A DNA stretch of 19,538 nt, taken from assembly GCA_035649575.1 (NCBI GenBank), contig DASRJH010000068.1, forward strand, positions 1-19,538, in the 5' to 3' direction. Source of the DNA: DASVAL01 sp035649575 (GTDB lineage: Bacteria; Planctomycetota; UBA1135; UBA2386). The position numbers and the translations under genes are program-made. The notes beneath the pieces were generated by a model. It did not search any database and had not been told where the DNA came from. It worked only from the letters and a program-made list of their open reading frames with translations. Each line of letters opens with the position of its first letter. Within the stretch, counting starts at the first letter, position 1. Below are positions 6,878 to 15,346 of this stretch, piece after piece.

Positions 6878-7975
6878 ATGACTCTCTCCGCCGGAATCGT
6901 CGGCCTCCCCAACGTCGGCAAGACCACGGTCTTCCAGGCCATCACGGGCGCCCCTGCCGCGACGCGCAGCGCCAACATGTTCTCGACGACCGCGCCGGTG
7001 CCCGGGATCGTGCACGTTCCCGACCCGCGGCTCGAACAGATCGCGCGCTACATCACCACCAAGAAGGTCGTGCCGGCACAGATGCACGTGACCGACATCC
7101 CCGCACTCGTATCGGGTTCGAGCGAGGGCGCCGGCATGGGTGTCGGGTTCCTCGGCGCGATCAAGGAGAGCGACGCGCTGCTGCATGTCGTGCGCTGTTT
7201 TGCGAACGAGGGCGTGCAGAACTCGAGCGGTGGCATCGATCCCGCCGGCGACGCCGAGATCGTCGAGCTCGAGCTGGCTCACACCGATCGCGCGACGCTG
7301 AAGCGCAACATCGAACGCGCGGGCAAGAAGGCCAGGGGCGCCGACGCCGAAGCCAAGCTGCAGGTCGCCGCCTTCGAGAAGGCGATGGCCGCCATCGACG
7401 CCGGCCAGTTGCTGCGGCAGGTCGAGTTCACGGCCGCCGAGAAGAAGCTGCTGCAGCCGTTGTTCCTGATGACGAGCAAGCCCGTGCTGTTCCTCGCGAA
7501 CGTCGGCGACGACGACCTCGCGGGCCAGAGCAAGCACGTCGCGGCACTTCGCGCCTACGCGCAGCGCACCGGCGCTTTTGTCGCGCACCTGTGTGGCGAC
7601 CTCGAGGCCGAGTTCGCGGTGATGCCGCCGGCCGATCGCGAGCAGTTCATGAAGGACTTCGGCTTCACCGAGTCAGCGCTGTCGCGCATCATCACGCGCA
7701 CGTTCGAGCTGCTCGGCCTGCAAACGTATTTCACGGCCGGTGAGATCGAGGTCCGCGCCTGGGTGATCCACCGAGGTGATACCGCGCCGGTCGGCGCCGG
7801 CGTCATCCACACGGACTTCGTGAAGAAGTTCGTGCGCGCCGAGGCCTACCAGTTCGAGGATCTCATGACGCACAAGAGCGAGAAGGCGATCCGCGACGCC
7901 GGCAAGCTGCGGCTCGAGGGCAAGGATTACGTGTTGCGCGACGGCGACGTCTGTCATTTCCTGATCGCGAACTGA
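6878..7975 (+). CDS. ychF: Redox-regulated P-loop ATPase YchF (Obg/OLA1 family)
   Basis: A 365-residue protein, the usual family length. The P-loop GLPNVGKTT is at residues 9-17, and VTDIPALVSGSSEGAGMGVGFL carries the switch II/G3 region. The G4 motif is degenerate (NVGD instead of NKxD), as is typical of YchF, which prefers ATP to GTP. The C-terminal TGS domain is clear (LQTYFTAGEIEVRAW, GVIHTDFVKKFVRAEAY, EGKDYVLRDGDVCHF). Family members are ribosome-associated ATPases involved in stress and translation control. The start ATG at 6878 gives MTLSAGIVGLPN, which fits homologs; I see no strong ribosome binding site, and longer in-frame upstream sequence is not protein-like. The next gene follows after 24 nt, suggesting co-transcription. 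Confidence 0.97.
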   Translation: MTLSAGIVGLPNVGKTTVFQAITGAPAATRSANMFSTTAPVPGIVHVPDPRLEQIARYITTKKVVPAQMHVTDIPALVSGSSEGAGMGVGFLGAIKESDALLHVVRCFANEGVQNSSGGIDPAGDAEIVELELAHTDRATLKRNIERAGKKARGADAEAKLQVAAFEKAMAAIDAGQLLRQVEFTAAEKKLLQPLFLMTSKPVLFLANVGDDDLAGQSKHVAALRAYAQRTGAFVAHLCGDLEAEFAVMPPADREQFMKDFGFTESALSRIITRTFELLGLQTYFTAGEIEVRAWVIHRGDTAPVGAGVIHTDFVKKFVRAEAYQFEDLMTHKSEKAIRDAGKLRLEGKDYVLRDGDVCHFLIAN

Positions 7976-7999
7976 GCGCCCCCGCCGGAGAATCCGCGA

Positions 8000-9568
8000 A
8001 TGCCTCGACGCCCTAGTGGTCCGTCGTCCGGTCGCAAAGCCGCCGGACCCGCGCAGAAGCCGCCGCAGCAACCGCCGCAGAAGAGTGCACCCCGCCCCGA
8101 GGCCAGGTCCCCAACCCCGACCGGCGGCGCACGCGCGTCCTCGGGATTCCTCGCTTCGATCGGGCTAGCGACTGCTTTCCTCGCCGTGTTCCTGCTGTTG
8201 CGACAGCGCGCGTTCCACGGCTTCGACAGCGACTACTACACGCTGCTCGTGCAGAGCGGCGACTACGGCGGTCTGCGCCAGCACGTGGCCTTCCTTCCGC
8301 TCGTCGGGCTCGTCTTCCAAGCCATCCATCCGCTCGGCTTCGGTGCGTTCGACGCGTTGTTGGTCACCGCGGCGCTCGGTTCGGCCGTCGGCCTGTTCTG
8401 CTTGCACCGCGCCGGCAGGCTGCTGCTCGGTTCGGGACCGGCGGCGACGGCCCTGGCCACTGGTGTGGCACTCACGCCAGCGTGCTTCTACTTCGCGACC
8501 GCAGCCGAGATCCACGGCGTCTTCGCGGCGGGCAGTGGGGCCGCGTGGTGGGCGTTCGCGCGCTGGAGGAACGCGCCGGAGCAACTGGCGCGAACCGCAG
8601 TGCTCGGCGTTTGCTGCGGCCTGGCAGGTTCGATCCACAGCTTCGGCCACTTGCTGATGCCGATGTTCGCCGCCATCGCGCTCACGCAGGACTGGCTCCC
8701 GCGGTCCCATCGTGTCGCGCATTTCTCGGCGCTGGCGATCGCGCACCTCGTGGTAGCTCTGGCCATGGCCTTCGCACTCGGTGCGGGAGCCTCGGGCCAG
8801 ACGAACGCCGCGCAGCAATTCGCGACCACATGGCGCGAGACGACCGAGTACGGGCTCGCCCCTGCGACGTTGTGGCGCGAGGCGATCGTGCCGTTCCTGC
8901 CGTGGTCGCTGATCGCGCTGCTCGGCATGCTGCGCGCAGGATCGCGGCCATGGTCGTCGGCATTCGTGATCGGCGCGGCGTTGCATGCGCCGATCGTCAT
9001 CCTGCTGCTCTCACGCCCCGGCTCGCAGTTTCACGAGCAAGGCGGCTACCTCCTGCCGATGGCAGTGCCCGCGGTTCTCGCGGCGATCGCCGTGATGCCG
9101 CGGCCCGTGTTCTGGCTCGCCACGCTGCTGAGCGCCGGCTTGACGGCCGCGCTCGTGGTGCCGCGATGGCCGCGCGTCTACGAGCCCGAGTTCGTCGCGG
9201 CGGTCGAGCAGCTTTCTCGCGAGCGCAGTCTCTCGTTGTTGGTGGGGTCCCGCGAGATCGAGGGCGTGCGCACGCACATCGACGAGGGTCTGATCTGCGT
9301 CGACGTCAATCGCACGCTGGCCGGCTTCTTCGGGCGCTCGCGCGCGAGCCCGCAGCCCGTGCCCCTCACGGAGTGGTTCGATGCCTGGATCGACAGGCTC
9401 GTGAAGAAAGGCGACCCGCTGCTCGTCACCGCCGAGGCCAGGAAGTGCTTCGAGGATTCCACGGACGAGACCGTGCGCAACCTGTGGCGTGATCACGTGC
9501 AACACAACTACATGGTCGAGCCGCTGCAGCGACCGGGCCTCGATGGCGTGCTCATCCGCCATCGCTGA
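8000..9568 (+). CDS. Multi-span integral membrane protein, GT-C glycosyltransferase-like
   Basis: A 522-residue protein. Residues 1-48 are Pro/Ala/Arg-rich, probably disordered and cytoplasmic. Hydrophobic helices start at about residue 50 (GFLASIGLATAFLAVFLLL) and recur to about residue 395. The rest is a soluble C-terminal domain (about 400-522). The acidic loop after the first helix (GFDSDYYTLLVQSGDYGG) and the arrangement of spans resemble GT-C type glycosyltransferases or DUF2723-like proteins, which use lipid-linked sugars. I see no diagnostic motif proving activity, so the function is inference. The start ATG at 8000 has GGAG 9-12 nt upstream, 24 nt after the ychF stop. It converges on pta with 3 nt between the stop codons. 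Confidence 0.8.
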   Translation: MPRRPSGPSSGRKAAGPAQKPPQQPPQKSAPRPEARSPTPTGGARASSGFLASIGLATAFLAVFLLLRQRAFHGFDSDYYTLLVQSGDYGGLRQHVAFLPLVGLVFQAIHPLGFGAFDALLVTAALGSAVGLFCLHRAGRLLLGSGPAATALATGVALTPACFYFATAAEIHGVFAAGSGAAWWAFARWRNAPEQLARTAVLGVCCGLAGSIHSFGHLLMPMFAAIALTQDWLPRSHRVAHFSALAIAHLVVALAMAFALGAGASGQTNAAQQFATTWRETTEYGLAPATLWREAIVPFLPWSLIALLGMLRAGSRPWSSAFVIGAALHAPIVILLLSRPGSQFHEQGGYLLPMAVPAVLAAIAVMPRPVFWLATLLSAGLTAALVVPRWPRVYEPEFVAAVEQLSRERSLSLLVGSREIEGVRTHIDEGLICVDVNRTLAGFFGRSRASPQPVPLTEWFDAWIDRLVKKGDPLLVTAEARKCFEDSTDETVRNLWRDHVQHNYMVEPLQRPGLDGVLIRHR

Positions 9569-9571
9569 CAA

Positions 9572-10483
9572 TCAGTCGAGCATCGCACTCGCGAGTACCG
9601 CGACGCCGGCGATGTCCTGCGCTGAACAGCCCCGCGACAAGTCGAGCCACGGCTTGGTGAGTCCCTGCAGCAGCGGCCCGAACGCCTGGAAGCCACCGAG
9701 ACGCTCTGTGATCTTGTAGGCGATGTTGCCGGCGTCGAGGTCGGGGAAGACGAAGACGTTGGCGCGGCCCTGCAGCGGACTGTCGCTGCACTTGCGCGCA
9801 GCGACCGCCGGCACGTAGGCCGCGTCGAACTGCAGCTCCCCGTCGCTCGCGATGGCAGGATGCACGGCGCGGAACTTCGCGGCCGCACTCCGCATCTTCG
9901 TTACCATGTCGTGATCGGCGCTGCCACGCGTGCTGAACGACAAGAATGCCACGCGCGGTGACTGGCCCGCGAACCGCTGGTGGTTCTGCGCGGTCGCGAA
10001 GGCGATCTGCACGAGCTGGTCGGGGTCGGGGTCCGGCACGACGCCGCAGTCGGCGAACGAGAGCGCTTCGCTGCCGCGCACCATGAGGAACATCGACGAA
10101 ACGAGCTTCATCGCTGGCGCGGTGCCAAGGCAGTAGAGGCCGGCGCGAATCACGTCGGGGGTCGCGTGCGCGGCCCCGGTGACTCCCGCGTCGGCGTGGC
10201 CGAGCGCGACGAGACCCGCGCCGAACATCACGGGTTCCACGGCCAGCTTGAGTGCTTCGACTTCGTCGAGGCCCTTGTGCTTGCGCCGGCGATAGAGCAG
10301 CGCAGCGACGTCGGGCAGGCGCGGATCGGTGCGCGGATCCTCGACCCAGACGACCTCGCAGAGCCGGTCGCGTTCGAGGAGGGTGCGCGCTTCGGCGGTG
10401 CGCGGGTCCCGCGTCTCTGGCAATACGATGCGCGCGCGGCGCTTCCTGGCGCGTTCGCGCAGCGCGTGGAGTACGTCGGTCAT
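9572..10483 (-). CDS. pta: Phosphate acetyltransferase (phosphotransacetylase)
   Basis: A 303-residue protein of the PTA/PTB fold, the short form lacking the N-terminal regulatory domains of the long Pta type. It converts acetyl-CoA and phosphate to acetyl phosphate and CoA in the cytoplasm (EC 2.3.1.8 if the substrate is acetyl-CoA). Visible family blocks: RIVLPETRDPRTAEA near the N-terminus, DAGVTGAAH, SSMFLMV, FADCGVVPDPDPDQL, RVAFLSFSTRGSA, DGELQFDAAYVPAVA, VFVFPDLDAGNIAYKITERLGG, GPLLQGLTKPWLDLSRG. The start ATG at 10483 has AGGGG just upstream. It is last in an operon after the two atuA-type genes, 6 nt after the preceding stop. No ackA is seen in the window. A phosphotransbutyrylase-like preference cannot be excluded, but the motifs fit Pta best. 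Confidence 0.93.
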   Translation of the reverse strand: MTDVLHALRERARKRRARIVLPETRDPRTAEARTLLERDRLCEVVWVEDPRTDPRLPDVAALLYRRRKHKGLDEVEALKLAVEPVMFGAGLVALGHADAGVTGAAHATPDVIRAGLYCLGTAPAMKLVSSMFLMVRGSEALSFADCGVVPDPDPDQLVQIAFATAQNHQRFAGQSPRVAFLSFSTRGSADHDMVTKMRSAAAKFRAVHPAIASDGELQFDAAYVPAVAARKCSDSPLQGRANVFVFPDLDAGNIAYKITERLGGFQAFGPLLQGLTKPWLDLSRGCSAQDIAGVAVLASAMLD

Positions 10484-10489
10484 GCGCCC

Positions 10490-10804
10490 CTACCGCTCGA
10501 CCTCGATCTCGAGCAACGCGAGCCCGTGCGTCTTGCCCTGCGCATCGGTCTTGAGACTCTCGCTGCCGCCGCCGCCGAGGCTGTCGCGCAGCAGGAAGTT
10601 CAGCGCGAACATGTTCGGCGCCTCGAACCTCGTGACCTCACCCTTGCAGATCGCGTGGAAGTGGCGTTTCACGCGTTCGACGGTCAGCTGCGCCTTGATC
10701 ACTTCGTAGTCCTTCGCGTTGCTGACGAAGACGCCGACGTTGCTGCCGTCGCCCTTGTCGCCGCTGCGCGCGAACGCGAACGAGCCGAGCTTCACCTTCG
10801 CCAT
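10490..10804 (-). CDS. AtuA C-terminal-domain-like protein (stand-alone)
   Basis: A 104-residue protein beginning MAKVKLGSFAFARSGDKGDGSNVGVFV, with FEAPNMFALNFLLRDSLGGGGSESLKTDAQGK near the end. This matches the domain found at the C-terminus of long AtuA proteins; here it is a separate gene. Its ATG overlaps the TGA stop of atuA by one base (TGATG), so the two are almost certainly translationally coupled and probably form one complex. The GDKGD(G)SN segment is its most conserved feature. The biochemical function is not established. Confidence 0.88.
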   Translation of the reverse strand: MAKVKLGSFAFARSGDKGDGSNVGVFVSNAKDYEVIKAQLTVERVKRHFHAICKGEVTRFEAPNMFALNFLLRDSLGGGGSESLKTDAQGKTHGLALLEIEVER

Positions 10805-12165
10805 CACGACACCTCCACGCGGACCGTCGTCTTCACCTGCGTCTTGTCGAGCAACGCCGGCCAGTAGCCGACGATGTCGGTTGCCTTCGGCCTGCCACCC
10901 GCGAAACCCGTGACGCCGGGTGGGCCGCTCGTCACGAGCGGTACGATCTCCATGCCGAAACGATCGACCTTGTCCTCGTCGTCGCACTTGACGCCCAGGC
11001 GCAGCACGACCTCGGGCGGGTTCGCGGACTCGGTGATCCCGGCGTGGCAGACGCCGGCGCCGACGAACTCGACGAGCTTCTCGTGCTCGGCGAACGTGCA
11101 GCCGTCGAGCGCGAGCCGGCCGAACACGATGTCGGCACAGAGCCTCGCTTTCGCGACCGCGTCGGGGCCGCTGATCGTGAGCTGGCCGGTCGTCTTGAAG
11201 CCGTTCTGGTAGCTCAGCGAGACCTTGTAGGTCGGTGTCGCCGGGCCGCCCTTGATGCCCGACAACCGCACGCGGTCTCTGCCGACCTCGTCGATCTTCG
11301 CCGACGTGAAGTCGGCCGTGCAGTCGGGGCCGAGGTAGCGCTTCGGATCGCCCATCTCGTAGAGCAGCTGCGAGATCACCGTGTTGCGGTTCACGAGGCC
11401 GCCCGTGCCCTCGTGTTTGGTCACGACGAACGTGCCGTCGGGGCTCGCTTCGATGATCGGGTAGCCGATGCGCACGAAGTCCTTCACCTCGCGCCAGCCC
11501 GTGTAGTTGCCGCCCGTGCACTGCGCGCCACACTCGGCGATGTGGCCGGCCATCGTGCCCGCGGCGAGCTTGTCCCAGTCGGTCGGCTGCCAGCCGAACT
11601 CGTGGATCATCGGGCCGGCGACCAGCGCTGGATCGGTCAGGCGGCCGCCGATCACGATCTGCGCACCCTTCCGCAAGCACTCGGCGACCGCGAACGCGCC
11701 GACGTAGACGTTCGCGGACAGCAGCTTGGACTGCACCGCCGACAGCGGGCGGCCGTCGTCCATGTTCTTCAGGTCGTGGCCGGTCTTCAGCAGCTCGGGG
11801 ATGCGCGCGAGGATGTCGTCGCCCTCGATGATGCCGACCTTGAGGCCCTTCACTCCCTGTTTGCGCGCGAGGCCGAGCACGGCCTCGAGGCACGCCTGCG
11901 GGTTCACGCCGCCCGCGTTCGCGATCACCTTGATTCCCTTCTTGGTGATGTCGTGCAGCGTGCGCTGCAGCATCGCGACGAAGTCCGTCGCGTAGCCGGC
12001 TTGCGGATTCCGCCCCTTGAGCTTCTGCATGATGCTCATCGTGACCTCCGCGAGGTAGTCGAGGGCGAGGTAGTCGAGCGGGCCTTCGCGCACGAGCCGC
12101 ACGGGGCCGAGGATCGAGTCGCCCCAGAAGCCCTGGCCGTAACCGATGAAAACCTTGTCGCGCAT
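10804..12165 (-). CDS. AtuA family protein (DUF1446), acyclic terpene utilisation-like
   Basis: A 453-residue protein of the DUF1446/AtuA family. Family blocks: VFIGYGQGFWGDS at the N-terminus, YLAEVTMSIM, IKVIANAGGVNP, VGIIEGDDIL, NVYVGAFAVAECLRKGAQIVIGGRLTDPALV, HIAECGAQCTGGNYTGW, and VVTKHEGTGGLVNRNTV. In pseudomonads atuA lies in the cluster for catabolism of acyclic terpenes such as citronellol and geraniol. Its enzymatic role is not firmly known, and no carboxylase or terpene genes are visible here. It is first in an operon with the stand-alone AtuA C-terminal domain and pta, which hints at acyl-CoA metabolism. The start ATG at 12165 fits the family N-terminus; there is no strong ribosome binding site. 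I left the symbol empty because the pathway is unproven. Confidence 0.93.
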   Translation of the reverse strand: MRDKVFIGYGQGFWGDSILGPVRLVREGPLDYLALDYLAEVTMSIMQKLKGRNPQAGYATDFVAMLQRTLHDITKKGIKVIANAGGVNPQACLEAVLGLARKQGVKGLKVGIIEGDDILARIPELLKTGHDLKNMDDGRPLSAVQSKLLSANVYVGAFAVAECLRKGAQIVIGGRLTDPALVAGPMIHEFGWQPTDWDKLAAGTMAGHIAECGAQCTGGNYTGWREVKDFVRIGYPIIEASPDGTFVVTKHEGTGGLVNRNTVISQLLYEMGDPKRYLGPDCTADFTSAKIDEVGRDRVRLSGIKGGPATPTYKVSLSYQNGFKTTGQLTISGPDAVAKARLCADIVFGRLALDGCTFAEHEKLVEFVGAGVCHAGITESANPPEVVLRLGVKCDDEDKVDRFGMEIVPLVTSGPPGVTGFAGGRPKATDIVGYWPALLDKTQVKTTVRVEVS

Positions 12166-12328
12166 GCTGGGTCCGGAGTAGGGCGAGCAGGATAGCGGGG
12201 GTTACGGCTTGCCGCAGTGTGATCTCGACCTTGGTCCGCCGGGGCAACCGCGAGCGGGGACCGGCACCCGCGAGATGCAGGCACGGCAACGCTCCTTGCC
12301 CTGTAGAGTGCGGCGCATGCGAGGCAGG

Positions 12329-12628
12329 ATGTCCAATCGGGATCGGATCGAACACCTTCGCGCCGAAGCGGAGGCAGCGGCCAAGGAGAAGGCCGCTGCG
12401 AAGGCCGAGAAGGCTGCCCGGTCCCCGACGCCGCGCAAGTCGTCGAGCAAGGCTGCGGCGGAAAAGCCGCGCGTGCGGATCGTTTGGCTGGTCTGCGATC
12501 CAAGCGGCAAGGAATGGAAGCAATTCCCCTACGCGCAGGAGCAGGAAGCCCGCGCGGAAGCTCTGCGGCAATCCACTGCGACCGGCCGTTCGTACTTCGT
12601 CACGCAGGCCGACGTGCCGTTCGGCTAG
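12329..12628 (+). CDS. Small basic hypothetical protein with Ala/Lys-rich coiled segment
   Basis: A 99-residue protein. Residues 5-33 are a charged Ala/Lys/Glu helix (RIEHLRAEAEAAAKEKAAAK), followed by a Ser/Lys/Pro-rich linker. A small C-terminal unit (about residues 48-99) reads VRIVWLVCDPSGKEWKQFPY and ends ATGRSYFVTQADVPFG. I do not know a function; the C-terminal unit looks like a compact beta-alpha domain. The start ATG at 12329 is chosen because GAGG precedes it by about 5 nt and the sequence becomes protein-like only from there; an ATG four codons earlier (12317) is possible. It is divergent from atuA. Confidence 0.7.
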   Translation: MSNRDRIEHLRAEAEAAAKEKAAAKAEKAARSPTPRKSSSKAAAEKPRVRIVWLVCDPSGKEWKQFPYAQEQEARAEALRQSTATGRSYFVTQADVPFG

Positions 12629-12863
12629 GGCGGGCGCGGCCTGCACACAGAGCAAAGCTCCAAACGCCGACGTCGCGTTCCAGGGCAGCATCGCGTGCCA
12701 CTCCACGTCGTGGGGCGGGCCGCTCGACTTCATCGACGGCATGAAGTGGCAGTGAACGGTCGCATCGAGGAGTCGCGGCGGCGCGCAGCACGAGTGCGCA
12801 CGCCACTCGTGGCTTTCAGATCCGGGTGCGCTTGCGTCGATCAGGGACCAGGAGGAACTAGCT
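12629..12863 (+). other. Intergenic stretch with a possible decayed coding remnant
   Basis: There is no complete gene. From about 12640 to the TGA at 12753-12755, one frame shows strongly GC-rich third positions and protein-like sequence (QGSIACHSTSWGG, then PLDFIDGMKWQ), but it has no start codon and merges upstream with a frame inside the 99-residue gene. It could be the 3' end of a lost gene or chance. The last 20 nt hold AGGAGGA, the ribosome binding site for the next gene. Confidence 0.35.
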
Positions 12864-13058
12864 GTGAACTCGCTGTTGGTCGGAGCGCTCGGTGTCATCG
12901 ACGTCTACTACCTCAACCAGGACATCTTCCTGCTCGCGAGCCTGGTGGGGTGGACGGATCAACCTCATGCGAACAACCCCCTCGTCGCCGCCATCGCACT
13001 GGGCTGCGTCGTCATTGTGTGGTTGGTGCACAAGCGCGTCGTGCTGCGCGCACGCTGA
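12864..13058 (+). CDS. Small two-span membrane protein, hypothetical
   Basis: A 64-residue protein starting with GTG, preceded by a near-perfect ribosome binding site (AGGAGGA, 8 nt before the start), the strongest in the window. Two hydrophobic segments flank a short polar loop: about residues 3-27 (SLLVGALGVIDVYYL and following) and 40-57 (LVAAIALGCVVIVWLV). The end is basic (HKRVVLRAR), suggesting a cytoplasmic C-terminus. No family is recognised. It lies 43 nt before the large secreted protein gene and may share its transcript. The ribosome binding site and clean two-helix pattern make it very likely real. Confidence 0.7.
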   Translation: MNSLLVGALGVIDVYYLNQDIFLLASLVGWTDQPHANNPLVAAIALGCVVIVWLVHKRVVLRAR

Positions 13059-13101
13059 CCTGCGAGGGACTGACCTGGGCACGAATACGCGTCCGCGCTC
13101 C

Positions 13102-15309
13102 ATGCGCATGTGGTTCACCTCCCTCGTGGCGCTCGCGCTCGTCGTGGCGGCGTCCTGCGGCCCCGTCGCTGCGCAGGAGCCGAAGGCGGCGGCGAACCGG
13201 ACGCTGCGGATCCGCGTCGTCTCATGGACGACGACGGACGGGAAGCAGGACAAGATCCCGGTCGCCGGTGCGACCGTCGTCGTGCGCCCGCGCGACGGCG
13301 TCGTCGACCTTGCCGCCGGGCAGACGGGGGCCGACGGCATCGTGCTGCTCGCAGTCCCTCGGCAGCAGCGCGGATACAGCCTGCAGGCCACGTGCGCGGG
13401 CTTCGACATGCAGTGCCGCGAGCTCGACGCCGAGTGGCCCGACACGCACGACTACCCTGCCGAGATCACGATCGATCCTGCCGCCGCTCTCGGACTCGCA
13501 GGCAGCGTGCTCGACGCCGCGACCGGGCGGCCGATCGCCGGGGCGCGCGTGTTCCAGGACGACGTCAACAAGAGCCGCGGCCGGCCATTGGCTCAGACGA
13601 GCACCGGGGCCAAAGGAGCGTTCGTCTTCGCGGCCCGGTCGCCCAATGGGGCGTTCGTCTACGACGGCATCACGACGAGCGGGCGATCGCGCGACCGCGG
13701 ACTCGTGGAGCTCGCGGTCGTCGCTCCCGGCTACGTGCTCGTCTCGCGTGTCCTGCAGGTGACGGCGGGTCGCGGCTGCGAGGCCGGCGCGTTCCACCTC
13801 GAGCCGGCCGGAACGATCCGCGGCCGCGTGCTGCACGCCGACGGCAGTCCGTTCGCCGACGCGAGGATCGACGTGCTCGGACGCGCGGTCCGCTCGCCCG
13901 ACGGCGACCTCTGGCACGAGATGCCCGGATTCGCCGAGCTCGAGACCCGCAGCGCGGCCGATGGCACGTTCACATTCCCGCACGCACCGTTCGATCTGCC
14001 GCTGACAGTTGGCGCCTCCGCCTACGGACGGTGGGTGAAGACGCCCGGACTCCTGCGGCGGGACGAGGACCACAGCCTGCTCGACTGCGTCTCGGGGCTC
14101 GTCCTCACGCGAGAGAAGCCTGTGGCCGAGGTCGTGCTGCGCGAGCGCGGCAAGGACGCGACCCACCCCGCGGACCTCGTCGTCGAGGTGACCTCGGGAC
14201 GCACGGACGTCACCGCGCGCACGATCGCCGGCCAGCTGTGCCGGCTCGGCAGCGACTGGCCGTGGACGTGGAACTCGTCGGCGCAGAGCGAGACCGGTCC
14301 ACTAACGTTCGCGCGCGTGCCCGAGGGAATGCTGCGGTTGCACGTCACCACGAAGGACCTGCCCGAGGAAGTCGTCGACGTGCAGGTCGTTCCGCGGAAC
14401 GGGCCGACACGCGTCGAGGTCGTGCTCGGAGGGACCGAGACCCTCGAGGGCCGCGTCGTCGACGAGACCGGCGAGCCGATCGCCGGCGCAACCGTGCGGT
14501 GCCGGCGCGAGCACTCGTCGCGGAGCCGCGAAGTGCATGCCAGTGCCCAGGGCGAGTTCAGGATCGAGGACCTGCCGCGCGGGCGCCACGTGCTGCTCGC
14601 GGCGAAGAACGGGTTCGCCGCCAAACGCATCGTCTACGTCGATGCGCCGGCACGCGGGGTGTCGCTCCCGCTCGGGCCCGCGCCGCCCCAGAGTCCACGC
14701 AGTCCGTCTCGCGGCAGCCGGTACCCGGTCCCCGGCGGATCGGCCGGCGCTGGCGTCGCCGGCGTCGTGCTCGGTCCCGACGGTCAGCCCTCTCCGTTCG
14801 CCGCGGTCTACACGGAGACGGCGCGCGAGTGTTGCGACGCGGAGGGCCGCTTCTCGATCGCGCCGGCCGCCGTGATCTACGCGTCGACCGAGCAGACGTC
14901 CGCGCGACACGCAGCGGGCATGCTGCGGCTCGACGCAGCGCAACAGGGCGGCGACGTCGTGATCCAGATGGCCGCGACACGCGGAGTCCTCGTCGACACG
15001 GGCCGCAGCGCGTCGCGCTCGGCCTGGGTCGAAGCAGAGCCGCGCGGCAACCTGCGCGAGCAGCGTTGCTGGCCAGACACGACGCGATTCGTCACGGGCC
15101 ACCTCGACGACCGCGGCATCGCGTTCCTGCGGCTGCTGCCCGGCGAGTGGACGCTGCGTTTCGTCGCGCTCGACGAGGAACAGTGCGACCCGACCACCCG
15201 CACGCAGACCGTGATCGCCAGCGCGGACGTCACGGTCCCGGCCCAGGTCCGGGAGCCTGGTGCGCAATGGAGCGAGCCGAGCGTGCGCTTGCTGCTGCAC
15301 GGCAAGTAG
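13102..15309 (+). CDS. Large secreted protein with repeated carboxypeptidase-regulatory-like (beta-sandwich) domains
   Basis: A 735-residue protein with a signal peptide (MRMWFTSLVALALVVAASCGPVAAQ). Cleavage is probably after VAA; AASC also makes a weak lipobox, so lipidation is possible. At least four segments match the carboxypeptidase-D regulatory-like (transthyretin-type) fold by their GxVxDxxGxPIAGAxV pattern: about residues 131-150 (GSVLDAATGRPIAGARV), 236-255 (GTIRGRVLHADGSPF), 447-466 (EGRVVDETGEPIAGATV) and 551-570 (GVVLGPDGQPSPFAAV), usually followed by a GxF strand. Such domains usually serve in cell-surface or envelope proteins as carbohydrate- or protein-binding spacers; no catalytic domain is seen. 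The start ATG at 13102 was chosen from the signal peptide; ATG 13108 is an alternative. It is convergent with the ThuA-like selenoprotein candidate. Confidence 0.85.
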   Translation: MRMWFTSLVALALVVAASCGPVAAQEPKAAANRTLRIRVVSWTTTDGKQDKIPVAGATVVVRPRDGVVDLAAGQTGADGIVLLAVPRQQRGYSLQATCAGFDMQCRELDAEWPDTHDYPAEITIDPAAALGLAGSVLDAATGRPIAGARVFQDDVNKSRGRPLAQTSTGAKGAFVFAARSPNGAFVYDGITTSGRSRDRGLVELAVVAPGYVLVSRVLQVTAGRGCEAGAFHLEPAGTIRGRVLHADGSPFADARIDVLGRAVRSPDGDLWHEMPGFAELETRSAADGTFTFPHAPFDLPLTVGASAYGRWVKTPGLLRRDEDHSLLDCVSGLVLTREKPVAEVVLRERGKDATHPADLVVEVTSGRTDVTARTIAGQLCRLGSDWPWTWNSSAQSETGPLTFARVPEGMLRLHVTTKDLPEEVVDVQVVPRNGPTRVEVVLGGTETLEGRVVDETGEPIAGATVRCRREHSSRSREVHASAQGEFRIEDLPRGRHVLLAAKNGFAAKRIVYVDAPARGVSLPLGPAPPQSPRSPSRGSRYPVPGGSAGAGVAGVVLGPDGQPSPFAAVYTETARECCDAEGRFSIAPAAVIYASTEQTSARHAAGMLRLDAAQQGGDVVIQMAATRGVLVDTGRSASRSAWVEAEPRGNLREQRCWPDTTRFVTGHLDDRGIAFLRLLPGEWTLRFVALDEEQCDPTTRTQTVIASADVTVPAQVREPGAQWSEPSVRLLLHGK

Positions 15310-15346
15310 GCGCGGGCCCGCGCAGCCTGCGCCGCGCGGCGTCCGC

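Noticed and set aside
11044..12195. Plus-strand open frame of 383 codons antisense to atuA
   Set aside because: Its composition (Arg/Ala/Asp/Val-rich) is that of an antisense shadow, while the opposite strand encodes clear AtuA motifs.
10490..12898. Long minus-strand open frame of about 800 codons across atuA
   Set aside because: It is the frame of the 104-residue AtuA C-terminal protein extended antisense-like through atuA. The extension is Arg/Pro/Gly-rich, has no family features, and the real gene starts at 10804.
15310..15323. Perfect 14-nt palindrome GCGCGGGCCCGCGC between convergent genes
   Set aside because: It has no loop or T-run, and GC-only palindromes are expected by chance at this base composition, so I do not call a terminator.
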